DNA of 35,087 bases from a virus, in the IMG/VR virus record IMGVR_UViG_3300047490_000081, positions 1 through 35,087 of that record, one strand, 5' to 3'. Positions 12,668-20,980 of this stretch are shown here, in pieces. The notes below the pieces were generated by a model. It ran no database searches and was not told where the DNA came from. It saw only the letters and a list, made by a program, of their open reading frames with translations. The position numbers were made by a program, and so were the translations under genes. Positions within the stretch are counted from its first letter, which is position 1. Every line of letters starts with the position of its first letter.

Positions 12668-12784
12668 ATGGACTACAGCTACGAAGATCGGCCCGAGCCG
12701 GTGGATACCGAAGCGGTGGAAATCACTGAGGAAACGCTGGCACAGATTGGTGGCGGCGCGGTTGGCGTTACCATCTGGTTCTAA
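12668..12784 (+). CDS. Small peptide with a double-glycine-leader pattern (38 aa)
   Basis: Strong GGAGG ribosome site, then an acidic 25-residue N-terminus and EITEETLAQIGGG followed by AVGVTIWF and the stop. The segment ITEETLAQIGGG fits the bacteriocin/RiPP double-glycine leader consensus LSxxELxxIxGG with conservative changes, leaving an eight-residue hydrophobic tail after GGG. No peptidase-transporter or modifying enzyme is encoded in the window. It is the last gene of the rightward unit, immediately before the terminator. Alternative: an acidic small phage protein whose C-terminus resembles a GG leader by chance. Confidence 0.55.
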   Translation: MDYSYEDRPEPVDTEAVEITEETLAQIGGGAVGVTIWF

Positions 12785-12811
12785 TAAAGGGGGGCTTCGG
12801 CCCCCTACTTT
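12785..12811. terminator. Bidirectional intrinsic terminator between converging units
   Basis: Perfect stem GGGGGC/GCCCCC (12790-12795 and 12800-12805) closed by a TTCG tetraloop, flanked by AATAAA on the left and TACTTT on the right, so each strand has a U-rich tail. It separates the rightward unit (ends 12784) from the leftward holin gene, whose stop codon overlaps the stem. Confidence 0.88.
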
Positions 12812-13191
12812 GTCGCGCCCTGCACCTTCTCAAACGTCCTCAATCCACCAAGACCTAGCATTCCCAGCAGGATCGTAATCAGGTCTGCCATGTCCAGCGG
12901 CGGGATCGGTTGCGCCTGCAACCCAAAGACCTGCATCAGCCACGGCAGCAAGGGCCGGATGATGTAGTGAAACACCAGCGCAAGCCCGCACACCCAGCCG
13001 ATGAACGGCCGCCATCCGGCAACGAAGATCGTTCGGTGCGTTGCCTCTGCCGCGTTAACCTGTAGCTGACCCTGTACCGCTGCAACCTGGGCGGCAATGA
13101 TTGCCTTTTCTTGCTCGCTCTTGTCCGGCCAAATCTTGTTGATTGCCGTGGTGACAAGATCAATGCCAGCGGTCACGGGATCGAGTGCCAT
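12805..13191 (-). CDS. Holin, GTA_holin_3TM family
   Basis: 128 residues from the ATG at 13191 (GGAG seven bases upstream; TAATG overlap with the endolysin stop; the frame runs on to 13239). Signature segments ALDPVTAGIDLVTTAINKIWPDK and AGWRPFIGWVCGLALVFHY mark the three-transmembrane holin family first described in gene transfer agents. Membrane helices lie around 60-78 and 99-116, with a hydrophobic bridge IIRPLLPWLMQVFGL between. Holins permeabilise the inner membrane at lysis. It is the last gene of the leftward unit. Confidence 0.88.
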   Translation of the reverse strand: MALDPVTAGIDLVTTAINKIWPDKSEQEKAIIAAQVAAVQGQLQVNAAEATHRTIFVAGWRPFIGWVCGLALVFHYIIRPLLPWLMQVFGLQAQPIPPLDMADLITILLGMLGLGGLRTFEKVQGATK

Positions 13192-13583
13192 TAATAGCTC
13201 CAAATCATCGGGCGGACTAGCGTCATACCATCTTCGCAAGTGTCCAAGTGGATGAACCGGCCCGTTCCTTTTTGCTGCGCGCCAATGCCGGTGAATCCGT
13301 GCTTCAAAGCGATCTGCACAAGCCTGTAAGCGTCTCTGCCGGTAACGTCAATGTCGGCAGCATTGCCGGTTGCGTGTGCGCCTGGGGTTGCCTTTGCCGC
13401 TTCAATCGGGTGCTGTGGACAACGATAGCCGCTGTTGATCCGCATGGGCGCGTTGTATTCTTGCCGCACTGCAAACAACTTGTCCATGAACAGACGTTGC
13501 ATTTTCTCGGTACGGCAGTGCTTGCAGACAAATTCCCGCTGCTCAAAGAACGGCGCGTAACGCGACCAAATCACTTCATCCAT
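13191..13583 (-). CDS. Endolysin, peptidase M15A (D-Ala-D-Ala type)
   Basis: 130 residues. The M15A zinc site is intact: SGYRCPQHP at 51-59, GAHATGNAADID with His70 and Asp77, and FIHLDT with His112. There is no signal peptide, so export depends on the holin. The start at 13583 lies within the previous gene's end; the frame extends to 13718 but that is not needed. The extra CKHC motif at 20-23 recurs in phage members of the family. It cuts cell-wall peptide cross-links to release progeny. Confidence 0.9.
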   Translation of the reverse strand: MDEVIWSRYAPFFEQREFVCKHCRTEKMQRLFMDKLFAVRQEYNAPMRINSGYRCPQHPIEAAKATPGAHATGNAADIDVTGRDAYRLVQIALKHGFTGIGAQQKGTGRFIHLDTCEDGMTLVRPMIWSY

Positions 13584-13831
13584 CGCGCACCGAATTGGGC
13601 AATGGCAAACAAGACAACGGCAACCGACCAAACGCCAATACCTCGATTGACCCACATGTCGAGCTTCTTGTCGAGCTTGAGGATTTGGACATCGTGAACG
13701 GCAAGCAACGATTCGCACTTGCCAATGCGCTCGCCTTGGGTGGACTGCCGTTCTTCGATCAAAATTAGCCTTTGGACTGCATCGGTGAGCTTGTCCACTT
13801 TGGCCTCGATTCGTTGCAGGTCTGTTTCCAT
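13571..13831 (-). CDS. Coiled-coil protein with C-terminal membrane anchor (lysis module)
   Basis: 86 residues from ATG 13831; a coiled coil (LQRIEAKVDKLTDAVQRLIL and VHDVQILKLDKKLDM) and one C-terminal membrane segment (IGVWSVAVVLFAIAQFGA) ending in a short positive tail. The layout resembles XhlA-type hemolysin-like or spanin/antiholin-type proteins, and its place before the endolysin supports a lysis role. I cannot assign the exact type. No separate Rz/Rz1 pair is seen. Confidence 0.72.
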   Translation of the reverse strand: METDLQRIEAKVDKLTDAVQRLILIEERQSTQGERIGKCESLLAVHDVQILKLDKKLDMWVNRGIGVWSVAVVLFAIAQFGARWMK

Positions 13832-13835
13832 CTGA

Positions 13836-15755
13836 TTAAGACCAAGTAAATGTGGTTGCTCCAACTGCGATCCCAAGCACTTCGGCAATTAGCGTTACAT
13901 TACCAATCGCGCCGCTTGCCCCCGGAGTCATGGATACTGTCCACACCCCGCCTGCATTGGAGATTGAATACGTCGGCAGGGTTGTCAGCCCGTTACCTGC
14001 TTGCGTGCTGTTTACGATGGACGAATTGCTGTAGTAGCTGCCGTCCTGGTGGAACGTGAACACCACCTCTTGATAGATCGCGCCATTCGGGAAAGATGAG
14101 TCGTTGCCAAACATCCGCAAGTGAACGAACGCACTTGCTGGCGAACCAGTCATTGAGAACGTGAAGATATTTGTCGCAGTTGCGGCAATAGCTTTGGAGT
14201 AGTTCTCTTTGCGGATGCCGCTTGTTTGCGAGCGAATCGCGTAAGCAGCCCCACTGCTGCTAACAAGTGCGTCGTTGAACGGTATGTCGCGCTTGGAACT
14301 GCCACTGTAGCTGATGAAGGTATTCCCGTTAGTCGGCCACTGCGTCCCGTTATCAAACAGGTTTGTGCCGTTCTGGACTCCAAGGTTATAAGCACCGTTG
14401 GCGGCGACAAAATTGCTGAACTTGCAGTCATTGAACGAAACACTTGACGAGTCCAGCAAGATGTAATTTGCCAGCGAAGCCCCTGTTATTGCAAAGGCGT
14501 ACATCGTATTGACTACAGCAATGCTGTTTTCAATTATGAAAATATCTCCGCTTGCAATTGCGGTGATGTTTTCCATCCCGCAGCCGTTCATCGTGATCTG
14601 CGAGGTGATGAACTGATACGCAGAGCCGGTGATATTGTCGGCCCCGCAGTTGTTCATTGCTGTATAGCCAAGGCTGTTTATGTACCAACCAATACCGCTG
14701 CCGTCTCGTGCCCAGCAGTCCATGAAGTTGCAGCTTGTGCCGGTCGGCCCGCTGGTGCTGTCAAGAATCCAGTTGAAGCCGCGCCAGCTTGTGCGGCCGT
14801 TGCCGTTGTGCGTCACCCGTTCAAAGGTTGACATCCAGGTATCGAATGTCGTGTAGCCGTACTGAAACCCAAGCGTCTCCACGTTCTTCATCGTGCATAA
14901 CGCGGCGCGAGGAGCATAGATCGCGTATGCATTGTTGTTTGATCCGCTAGTAATCTGTAGATTACTGATTTCGCAGTTGTATGCGTAGTCATCAAACACA
15001 TTGAAATTTGCGTGCGTCAGGATGATCGCCGCGTCTACAGCGTAACTGTCAGAAATAGCGCCTCCACGTGCGGTGTTTGATCCAGATCCGACCGTGGTGG
15101 TTGTTTTGTTGATGATGGTGGAACCAACACCTGCGCCGATAAGCCTCGCGCCCTGCGTCATGTACAGCGGGCTGGTGATCCTGTACGTGCCGGATGGCAG
15201 GTATACGTTCTTTGATGCAGCGATAGCGTTCTTGATTGCGTTGGTCGAATCCGCCACGCCAGTAGGATCGGCCCCAAAATCAAGAACGCTGACCTCATCC
15301 CGCAACTTGCTTTGCACCGTGCGCGGCTGCGCTCCAAGACCAGATTGCAGAAACCCAACGACAGACGATCCGCTCGACTCATCGGAAATCTGATCTAGAG
15401 CATCGTCAACACTGCCAGCAGTAAGCAAACTATCAGGGCCTGGCACGTAGATTTGATCTCGATCCGCATCAGGCACGTAGTATTGCTGTGTTCCGTTTTT
15501 GTTTTGCACCCGGATGGAGTACGTATCAACGCTGGTGTAAAACCGCGCAGGCGTGCCGTTGCGAGAAGGAAACCCGGCAATCGTGCGGATGGGCTGCTCT
15601 GCCGTAATTGTCAGCGCAGAGTCCCAATAGACTCCAACAGGATTAACTTGCGGGTCTAGGTTCGCTTGGCCGATCCAGATATAGCCGTTATCAAGCGGCT
15701 TTCCCTCTGTATCAACAAACGCAGGGTATGGCGGCAGAATGCTTACGCTTGACAT
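13836..15755 (-). CDS. Tailspike with P22-type head-binding domain and pectate-lyase-like beta-helix
   Basis: 639 residues. Residues about 5-110 (PYPAFVDTEGKPLDNGYIWI, GVYWDSALTITAEQPIRTI and FYTSVDTYSIRV) are the P22 tailspike head-binding family, which attaches to the portal-tail machine. A short linker then leads to SVLDFGADPTGVADSTNAI at about 156-174, the pectate-lyase-3 start, followed by the right-handed beta-helix to about 510. The C-terminal 120 residues look like a beta-sandwich trimerisation or glycan-binding domain. It binds and probably cleaves the host surface polysaccharide, so it is the main host-range determinant. Length is near P22 gp9 (667). Confidence 0.93.
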   Translation of the reverse strand: MSSVSILPPYPAFVDTEGKPLDNGYIWIGQANLDPQVNPVGVYWDSALTITAEQPIRTIAGFPSRNGTPARFYTSVDTYSIRVQNKNGTQQYYVPDADRDQIYVPGPDSLLTAGSVDDALDQISDESSGSSVVGFLQSGLGAQPRTVQSKLRDEVSVLDFGADPTGVADSTNAIKNAIAASKNVYLPSGTYRITSPLYMTQGARLIGAGVGSTIINKTTTTVGSGSNTARGGAISDSYAVDAAIILTHANFNVFDDYAYNCEISNLQITSGSNNNAYAIYAPRAALCTMKNVETLGFQYGYTTFDTWMSTFERVTHNGNGRTSWRGFNWILDSTSGPTGTSCNFMDCWARDGSGIGWYINSLGYTAMNNCGADNITGSAYQFITSQITMNGCGMENITAIASGDIFIIENSIAVVNTMYAFAITGASLANYILLDSSSVSFNDCKFSNFVAANGAYNLGVQNGTNLFDNGTQWPTNGNTFISYSGSSKRDIPFNDALVSSSGAAYAIRSQTSGIRKENYSKAIAATATNIFTFSMTGSPASAFVHLRMFGNDSSFPNGAIYQEVVFTFHQDGSYYSNSSIVNSTQAGNGLTTLPTYSISNAGGVWTVSMTPGASGAIGNVTLIAEVLGIAVGATTFTWS

Positions 15756-15760
15756 CGTGT

Positions 15761-17758
15761 TTACTCCGATAGCGGCTTGAGTGCTTCAGCAACTCGCTTT
15801 TTCACTTCTCGATTCTTGACGTACTTGTTTGCTTCGCGCAACATGGTCAATACGGGGGCCGGAACACCAGTCGCGCCAAAGGTCAAAAGCGAGTCCATTG
15901 CTACAACCAGCGCACTTGCGGTGCCACTTGTGTTGATTGCTCCAGGGGGTGCCGTATAGATCACCTTCGACAACTCCGCAAGGTCTCGGATCGTTTGCGC
16001 CTGCTTTTTCCCGTAGAGCGCTTCAAGCTTTCCGTCAAGATCGAGCGATTGCACGGTGCGATTCAATTGTGCCGGAGACAGTACGGGATTTCCTGCGGCA
16101 TCGCTCTCGCTCGCAGAAAAAGAACGGCGCTTGATGTAATCAACACCAGCGGCTTTTAGGTCTGCCCACGCCTGTTGGCCCGGCTGACCGGCCTTCAGCA
16201 AGGTTCCACGTACCTTGTTCATTTCATCAACAGGGGATGACAAAATCACCTTGTCGAAAACATCCTCAAGGGCAATTTGCCGCTCGTTTGTTCCCGCCTT
16301 TGTCCCAATCAGTCGTGCAGTAAGTCCTACGTTTTCAAACTCGTTCGCAAAGTCCGCGCGCAGTTTGCGGGCGTTTCTGTAGAGATCGCCGCCAGCCGCT
16401 TCGGTTGATTGGTCAATCAGCGAATTGATGCGCCGCCCAAAGATTGATTCTCTAGGGTTTGTCCAATCAACCGCCTGATTTACAAACTGACGCAACGTTT
16501 CCGCGTCATTGATTGCCATAGTTCTAGGAACGAGATTCCCCGCGTCATCGGCGGCAATTGCTCCGAGTCGTTGCGCTTCTCTGCGCACCGCGCCAATCAT
16601 CGGAACAACGCCCTCCATGCTCGACATTTCAGACAATCCACCGGCAAGCGGCCCCATGTCTACGGGGTCTGCCATTTGTCCGGCTTCTCTAGCCCGCTGA
16701 TATGCCCGCTGGATTTGCTTCCGCTTTACTTCGGCCTTGTTGACAATTGCGTCAGTGACAACCCGGCCAATCTCCCGAGATTCACGCGCAATGGGCTGCG
16801 GCAAGTCGATAAGCGCATCAAAGTTGCGGATGAAATTCGCGGATTGCTTTCCAACCCGCTCACGCAAAGGCTCTCCAACCTCCGGCAGCTTTGCGGTCTC
16901 TTTTTCAAACTGAAGGCGGGCAAAATCTCGGGTCCGCTGGCCCGCGGTAAGGGCTGTCTCTCCGGTAAACGGCACCGGCATTCCTTCAGCCAAAGCCACT
17001 CGCTCGATTTCCTGCGGAGTACCGGCAGAGCCAATAGACGCCCTACCTTGTGCGGCTCTTACAGTAGAAGGCGCAATGGCGGTTTGCACCTTTTCAGCGC
17101 CAGTGCGCGCGGCAGTTTTCACGGCAGAAACCGTGCCAGGTAACGCGGCAGCGCCACCAGCAAGGCCACCAGCAAGACCCGCTGCAAGTTGTCCAACCGT
17201 GCCAGCCCCTTCGCGCTGCGCGATCTCGGTCGCAAGACCAGCACCAGCACCGCCAGCAACCTGCGCGGCGGGCTGCGATGCCAATGCGCCGCCTACCTGA
17301 CTTGTCAGGCTTTGGGCTGGAGCGGCAACCTGTAGCGCCTTTCCGAGTGCTGCACCGCCACCACCAGCGGCGGCGGCGGCAGTCGTTGATTGCACGATCT
17401 TTTCAGCCTCGGAGCGAGGCATTGGCACGCCAACGCGGGTTAGAAAGTCGGTCAGCGCATCAGATGGCAGTGTGTATTGTGTGCCTAAAAGCCTGTTTAC
17501 GCCTCCGACGATTGGATCGCCAACGGCTTGAGTAAGCGTGCCAGCGGCAAGACCCGCTGCGGCCCCAGGAACCGCGCCAACGCCACCGGCCATAGAGCCA
17601 ATAGCAGCGCCCGCCGCAGTTGCCGCAGCCGGTAGAGCGAGCGCACGGACAACGGCGCCGCTAGTGCCTGCGGCCGTGGTCTGCGGCTTTTGACTCGCAA
17701 GCCACTCCTCGGGCGACATTGGCCCCTGTTGCGATGCAAGCCACTGCTCAGGACTCAT
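15761..17758 (-). CDS. Ejection protein, P22 gp16-like position
   Basis: 665 residues. The N-terminus carries two near-identical copies of MSPE-x-WLASQ (residues 1-9 and 14-22). A long alanine/glycine-rich region (about 30-210: AAATAAGAAIGSMAGGVGAVP and similar) is strongly hydrophobic with glycine-zipper spacing, as expected for a protein that inserts in the host envelope. The rest is helical and charged. In P22, gp7, gp20 and gp16 leave the capsid with the DNA and form the injection channel; this gene is last in the corresponding trio, just before the tailspike. Similarity is inferred from order and composition rather than a recognised motif. Confidence 0.78.
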   Translation of the reverse strand: MSPEQWLASQQGPMSPEEWLASQKPQTTAAGTSGAVVRALALPAAATAAGAAIGSMAGGVGAVPGAAAGLAAGTLTQAVGDPIVGGVNRLLGTQYTLPSDALTDFLTRVGVPMPRSEAEKIVQSTTAAAAAGGGGAALGKALQVAAPAQSLTSQVGGALASQPAAQVAGGAGAGLATEIAQREGAGTVGQLAAGLAGGLAGGAAALPGTVSAVKTAARTGAEKVQTAIAPSTVRAAQGRASIGSAGTPQEIERVALAEGMPVPFTGETALTAGQRTRDFARLQFEKETAKLPEVGEPLRERVGKQSANFIRNFDALIDLPQPIARESREIGRVVTDAIVNKAEVKRKQIQRAYQRAREAGQMADPVDMGPLAGGLSEMSSMEGVVPMIGAVRREAQRLGAIAADDAGNLVPRTMAINDAETLRQFVNQAVDWTNPRESIFGRRINSLIDQSTEAAGGDLYRNARKLRADFANEFENVGLTARLIGTKAGTNERQIALEDVFDKVILSSPVDEMNKVRGTLLKAGQPGQQAWADLKAAGVDYIKRRSFSASESDAAGNPVLSPAQLNRTVQSLDLDGKLEALYGKKQAQTIRDLAELSKVIYTAPPGAINTSGTASALVVAMDSLLTFGATGVPAPVLTMLREANKYVKNREVKKRVAEALKPLSE

Positions 17759-19080
17759 TTTGCACCTACAGCGCGCTTATAGTCTTGCCATTGTGCGTCA
17801 GTGAAGTTCGGCGGTCTGGTGTACGTTTTCCCGCCAACCGTTGCCGTATCTGCGCGGCCACCGCCGGGAGTCGGCGCGGTTTCTACAGGCTGGAGGAAGA
17901 TGTTTGACGGATTCAACCCGTATCCCTTGGCAATCCGCTCAAGACCCGACCTTACTGCCGCCTCTTGTTCCCCGGCAGAATTGAACAGTCGTTCGGCTTG
18001 ATTCTTGAACGCGGCACGCTGAGAAGGGCTAAGACGCTCGCCGCTTGCGACCTTGTTGTAAAGATTCAGCACGCGCTCAGGTACACCGGCCGCATTCTGC
18101 GCGGTTGCGAATTCACCCTCACGCACGACCGATCCGGGATCAAGCATCTTCATGTAACCGAAGATCAACGACAGATCGCCTACGGCGTTATCGTCGGCAG
18201 AGATGACGCGACCATAAGACGCTTTAACGTCTTGGTAAACCTTGGTGTTGTCGTTGTATTCCTTGCGGAATTTGCCCTCTAGCTCCGGCCGCTTTTCCGC
18301 CGGAACAATGCCAGCAGCTATTTGAGCTGCTTCGGCATCTTTTCTACGGGCATCTGCTCCAGAAGCGGCAGCGGCAGCACGCGAGGCAGCTTGCGCGGCT
18401 TGTGCCTGCCTGATTTGCTCGCGGGTCAAATTCAGAGACTCCGCAAGCCTCTCAGGCGCAAACTTTGCCTCGGCTTCTTTGACGATTGTCTCGGCGGTTT
18501 CTTTTCGTAGCGTGATCGGCGCGAGTAGGTCTTTGCGGCGCTGCTCTCGAACGGAGGCAATCGAGTCATACCAGTCCTTGCCAAACGAAGCGCCACCGAT
18601 TAGCTCGATGGTTTGCGCCGCTTGTTGAGGATTGATGTCGAGACTTTTTCGCGCGACGTTGAAGGCTTCCCGCTTCTGCGGGTCGGTCTCTGCCGCGATC
18701 CGTTGATCTAGGATCGTCTTTGCCTGCGCCGGATCAACCTCAATCGCCGCCAGAAGTTGACCATAAAACCGCTTCGATGCGTCTTTCTCTCGATTGTCCA
18801 TCCGTTCGGCAACGAGCTTCAAGCCCTCAAATTGCTGTTTGTCAGCGAACGGAAGGATGGCTTCCAAGTCTTCAAACTTGCGATTCGGATTCGAGAAAAA
18901 CGATTGCAGCGCGCTTTGGAATTGCTGTTGTCTTTGCAGCGCAGCTTGCTGGGCTTGAACCTGTGCCGCTGCCATGTCTCGCTGCGCCTGAAGCTGCGCA
19001 AGACCGGCACCAAACTGCAATCCCTGCATGAGAGATTGCGCCGGGTTCGGCACGTTGATGCTGTAGTCAATCGGCCCCAT
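17755..19080 (-). CDS. Ejection protein, P22 gp20-like position
   Basis: 441 residues, ATGA overlap with the following gene. The N-terminal 60 residues are a glutamine/alanine-rich coiled coil (AGLAQLQAQRDMAAAQVQAQ), the middle helical with PQKREAFNVARKSLDINPQQ, and the C-terminal third has FGYMKMLDPGSVVREGEFAT followed by SGERLSPSQRAAFKNQAERLF, a segment widespread in phage internal virion proteins. The mix of coiled coil and this domain fits a DNA-ejection protein. Position second in the trio supports a gp20 counterpart. Confidence 0.82.
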   Translation of the reverse strand: MGPIDYSINVPNPAQSLMQGLQFGAGLAQLQAQRDMAAAQVQAQQAALQRQQQFQSALQSFFSNPNRKFEDLEAILPFADKQQFEGLKLVAERMDNREKDASKRFYGQLLAAIEVDPAQAKTILDQRIAAETDPQKREAFNVARKSLDINPQQAAQTIELIGGASFGKDWYDSIASVREQRRKDLLAPITLRKETAETIVKEAEAKFAPERLAESLNLTREQIRQAQAAQAASRAAAAASGADARRKDAEAAQIAAGIVPAEKRPELEGKFRKEYNDNTKVYQDVKASYGRVISADDNAVGDLSLIFGYMKMLDPGSVVREGEFATAQNAAGVPERVLNLYNKVASGERLSPSQRAAFKNQAERLFNSAGEQEAAVRSGLERIAKGYGLNPSNIFLQPVETAPTPGGGRADTATVGGKTYTRPPNFTDAQWQDYKRAVGAK

Positions 19081-19082
19081 GA

Positions 19083-19772
19083 TTACTCCCAGCCGCTAAA
19101 TTGAGGCATCTGCGGACGCGCTCCACCGAATAGCCCTTGCATCGGGTTTCGACCCATGCCCATGCCAATTCCAACAAACTGCGCAGGCAACGCTAGGGCT
19201 TGTGCCCAGGGGGCTGCACTGCCCAGCGTGGCACCAGCCCTAGCGGCTCCTTGTTGCTGTAACAAGTTGCTGATGTTGCTTGCCGATTGAATGCCTGCGG
19301 TTCCGACCCCTGCGGCAGACTGTTGACCAAGGGCGGTAAGACCACCTAACCGCTGATACTGTTCGTCAATGGCCGATTGCAGCAATTGCGGCCGGAATTG
19401 CGCGAGTGCGCCCTGAATGTTCCCGCCTCGAAGACCTCCGGTAGCGGAAGCCTGTTGCAGCATGGCGGTTTCACCTTGCCTCGCGAGGGCCTGAAACCCT
19501 GCGCCGCTTTCAATGCCTTGAATGGCCTTTGCTTGCTCTTCCGGCCCGAGAAGACCGAGCAATGCTTGTTGTCCTTGCAGGGCAGGGGTTCCGGCTTCAA
19601 CGTAAGGACGCAGAAGCGCTTGCAGCGCGTCAAACTGGCGACGCTGCTCTTCGATTCCGGCCTCTGCCGCTGATGCTTGTTGCGCGCCCGCCCTCCGCGC
19701 CGCGCGGCTTTGAATTGAGCTGCCGACAATCGCGGTTCCGCCAGCAATTAAGCCGGTGATTGGATCAGGCAT
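19083..19772 (-). CDS. Ejection protein, P22 gp7-like position
   Basis: 229 residues from ATG 19772 (AAGGAG upstream; an alternative TTG at 19778). Starts PDPITGLIAGGTAIVGSSIQ, a short hydrophobic N-terminal segment as in gp7-type DNA transfer proteins, then an alanine/glutamine-rich helical body with AGFQALARQGETAMLQQASATGG and GGLRGGNIQGALA. The phrase FARQGETA-ILQ-ATGGLRGG is widespread in podovirus virion proteins. P22 gp7 is of the same size. First of three consecutive ejection candidates. Confidence 0.82.
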   Translation of the reverse strand: MPDPITGLIAGGTAIVGSSIQSRAARRAGAQQASAAEAGIEEQRRQFDALQALLRPYVEAGTPALQGQQALLGLLGPEEQAKAIQGIESGAGFQALARQGETAMLQQASATGGLRGGNIQGALAQFRPQLLQSAIDEQYQRLGGLTALGQQSAAGVGTAGIQSASNISNLLQQQGAARAGATLGSAAPWAQALALPAQFVGIGMGMGRNPMQGLFGGARPQMPQFSGWE

Positions 19773-20241
19773 TGTCAAACTCCTTACGGTATTCCTCGAA
19801 TGACTCGCCGTACAGACTCAATACCTGCGGGGCAAGTTGATTTGCAACGGCAGGGCCATGAACAAGACTTACAACCATCAGCACAACGTCATAGAACCCG
19901 GCACGCCACGCAAACGCCATTTCTGACGGCTTGCCTTCGCGCTCTAACGTGTCTGCCGCTTGCCACTTGAGGATTTGCAGCGCAACCACCGGCAGCAATG
20001 CACCGGAGTTGGCAGCAAAGAACGGATTCCCAGGCTGAACCGCCAGCGAATTCCAGATCAGCGCGTTTAGCCGATCTCGGCTGACCTCATCGCCGTCTGC
20101 GTAGTCATCAAACGTCTGGATGATGTCAAAAAGCCCGCACAGCCAATCAATGGCGGCGGGCGGTAGCTGTAGTCGTTCAAAGTTCTGACGCAGCATGTTA
20201 GCTCCGGGCTGCTGGACGCCAGTTGACTCAGCGGCGGTCAT
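19765..20241 (-). CDS. Conserved-type helical phage protein in the virion module
   Basis: 158 residues from ATG 20241; an ATG at 20196 (residue 16) has a better GGAG site and is a possible true start. The core IDWLCGLFDIIQTFDDYADGDEVSRDRLNALIW is followed by NPFFAANSGALLPVVALQILKWQ and RAGFYDVVLMVVSLVHGPA, a fully helical design. The sequence DDYAD is a DDxxD, as in isoprenoid synthases, but the rest of that family's second motif is not seen. Similar proteins accompany ejection genes in other podoviruses. Function unknown. Confidence 0.75.
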   Translation of the reverse strand: MTAAESTGVQQPGANMLRQNFERLQLPPAAIDWLCGLFDIIQTFDDYADGDEVSRDRLNALIWNSLAVQPGNPFFAANSGALLPVVALQILKWQAADTLEREGKPSEMAFAWRAGFYDVVLMVVSLVHGPAVANQLAPQVLSLYGESFEEYRKEFDNA

Positions 20242-20249
20242 TCTAACAC

Positions 20250-20648
20250 CTAATCCTCAAATTCACGTTCTTCCCATGCTTGGCACGACCGCAAATCGTG
20301 ACACACAAAGTCGAATTCACGGCAGTAGCCACGGAAACCCGCACCTACGTCCCATTCATTCCACGGGATGGCGTCCATTTTTGCCTGCATCAGCGTGGAG
20401 TTATCGTAATACTCGCAGTTCGAGCAGCGGCGGCGGCGTGCTTCGGCTTCCGTAACCTGCATGGCCTTTGCGAGACCTTGCCAATAAGGCTTGTTCGCGC
20501 CCTTTTCGTTGCTGGGCTTTTCAGGACCGAGCATCCAATCCTCAATCACCATGCGCGTATTGGCTCGATTTTCCGCAGCGGTGATAAACGGCTCTTCTTC
20601 CTCAATCCTGCCCAGCGGCATGATGAGCGGCATTTTTGCCCTGTCCAT
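20250..20648 (-). CDS. Cysteine-rich virion-module protein (P22 gp14 position)
   Basis: 132 residues, start overlapping the preceding stop (TAATG). The second half has a five-cysteine set: CSNCEYYDN, then GYCREFDFVCHDLRSCQAWE, a metal- or iron-sulfur-binding pattern seen in related phage proteins. N-terminal half has MPLIMPLGRIEEEEPFITAA. In P22 order this would be gp14, a small protein needed for internal assembly, but similarity is by position only. Confidence 0.78.
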   Translation of the reverse strand: MDRAKMPLIMPLGRIEEEEPFITAAENRANTRMVIEDWMLGPEKPSNEKGANKPYWQGLAKAMQVTEAEARRRRCSNCEYYDNSTLMQAKMDAIPWNEWDVGAGFRGYCREFDFVCHDLRSCQAWEEREFED

Positions 20649-20980
20649 TACGAAACCTCCCGCCCGCTGATGCGGAGCGTTAACGCACTCGCCGCGCTGG
20701 CGATTGTGCTGATGAATGATCCGGGGTCGAGGACCTGACCGACCAATTCAGGACAAAGGTACGTCTCCCCAGGGACTACGCTCTTGTCATCAATGACAAG
20801 GTTTGCATTACCCGGAGACCCGCTAGCAGGCACAAGGTTGACAGAGAATGTGCGGTTAGCAGTATCGGTGTTCGTAACCGTGGCCTTGTCGATGATCGTC
20901 CGCACGCCGGTTGCCGTGTATTGCGTTGACTGAGAATTGGCCATCTGAGTAAATGCCAAGACTCGAACGGTTACAGTCAT
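20648..20980 (-). CDS. Beta-sandwich virion-module protein
   Basis: 110 residues, ATGA overlap with the preceding gene. Alternating strands (RTIIDKATVTNTDTANRTFSV and LVIDDKSVVPGETYLCPELV, then GSFISTIASAASALTLRISG) give an all-beta fold similar to small structural proteins of podoviruses. The neighbours suggest a tail or head accessory. No specific name is justified. Confidence 0.72.
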   Translation of the reverse strand: MTVTVRVLAFTQMANSQSTQYTATGVRTIIDKATVTNTDTANRTFSVNLVPASGSPGNANLVIDDKSVVPGETYLCPELVGQVLDPGSFISTIASAASALTLRISGREVS

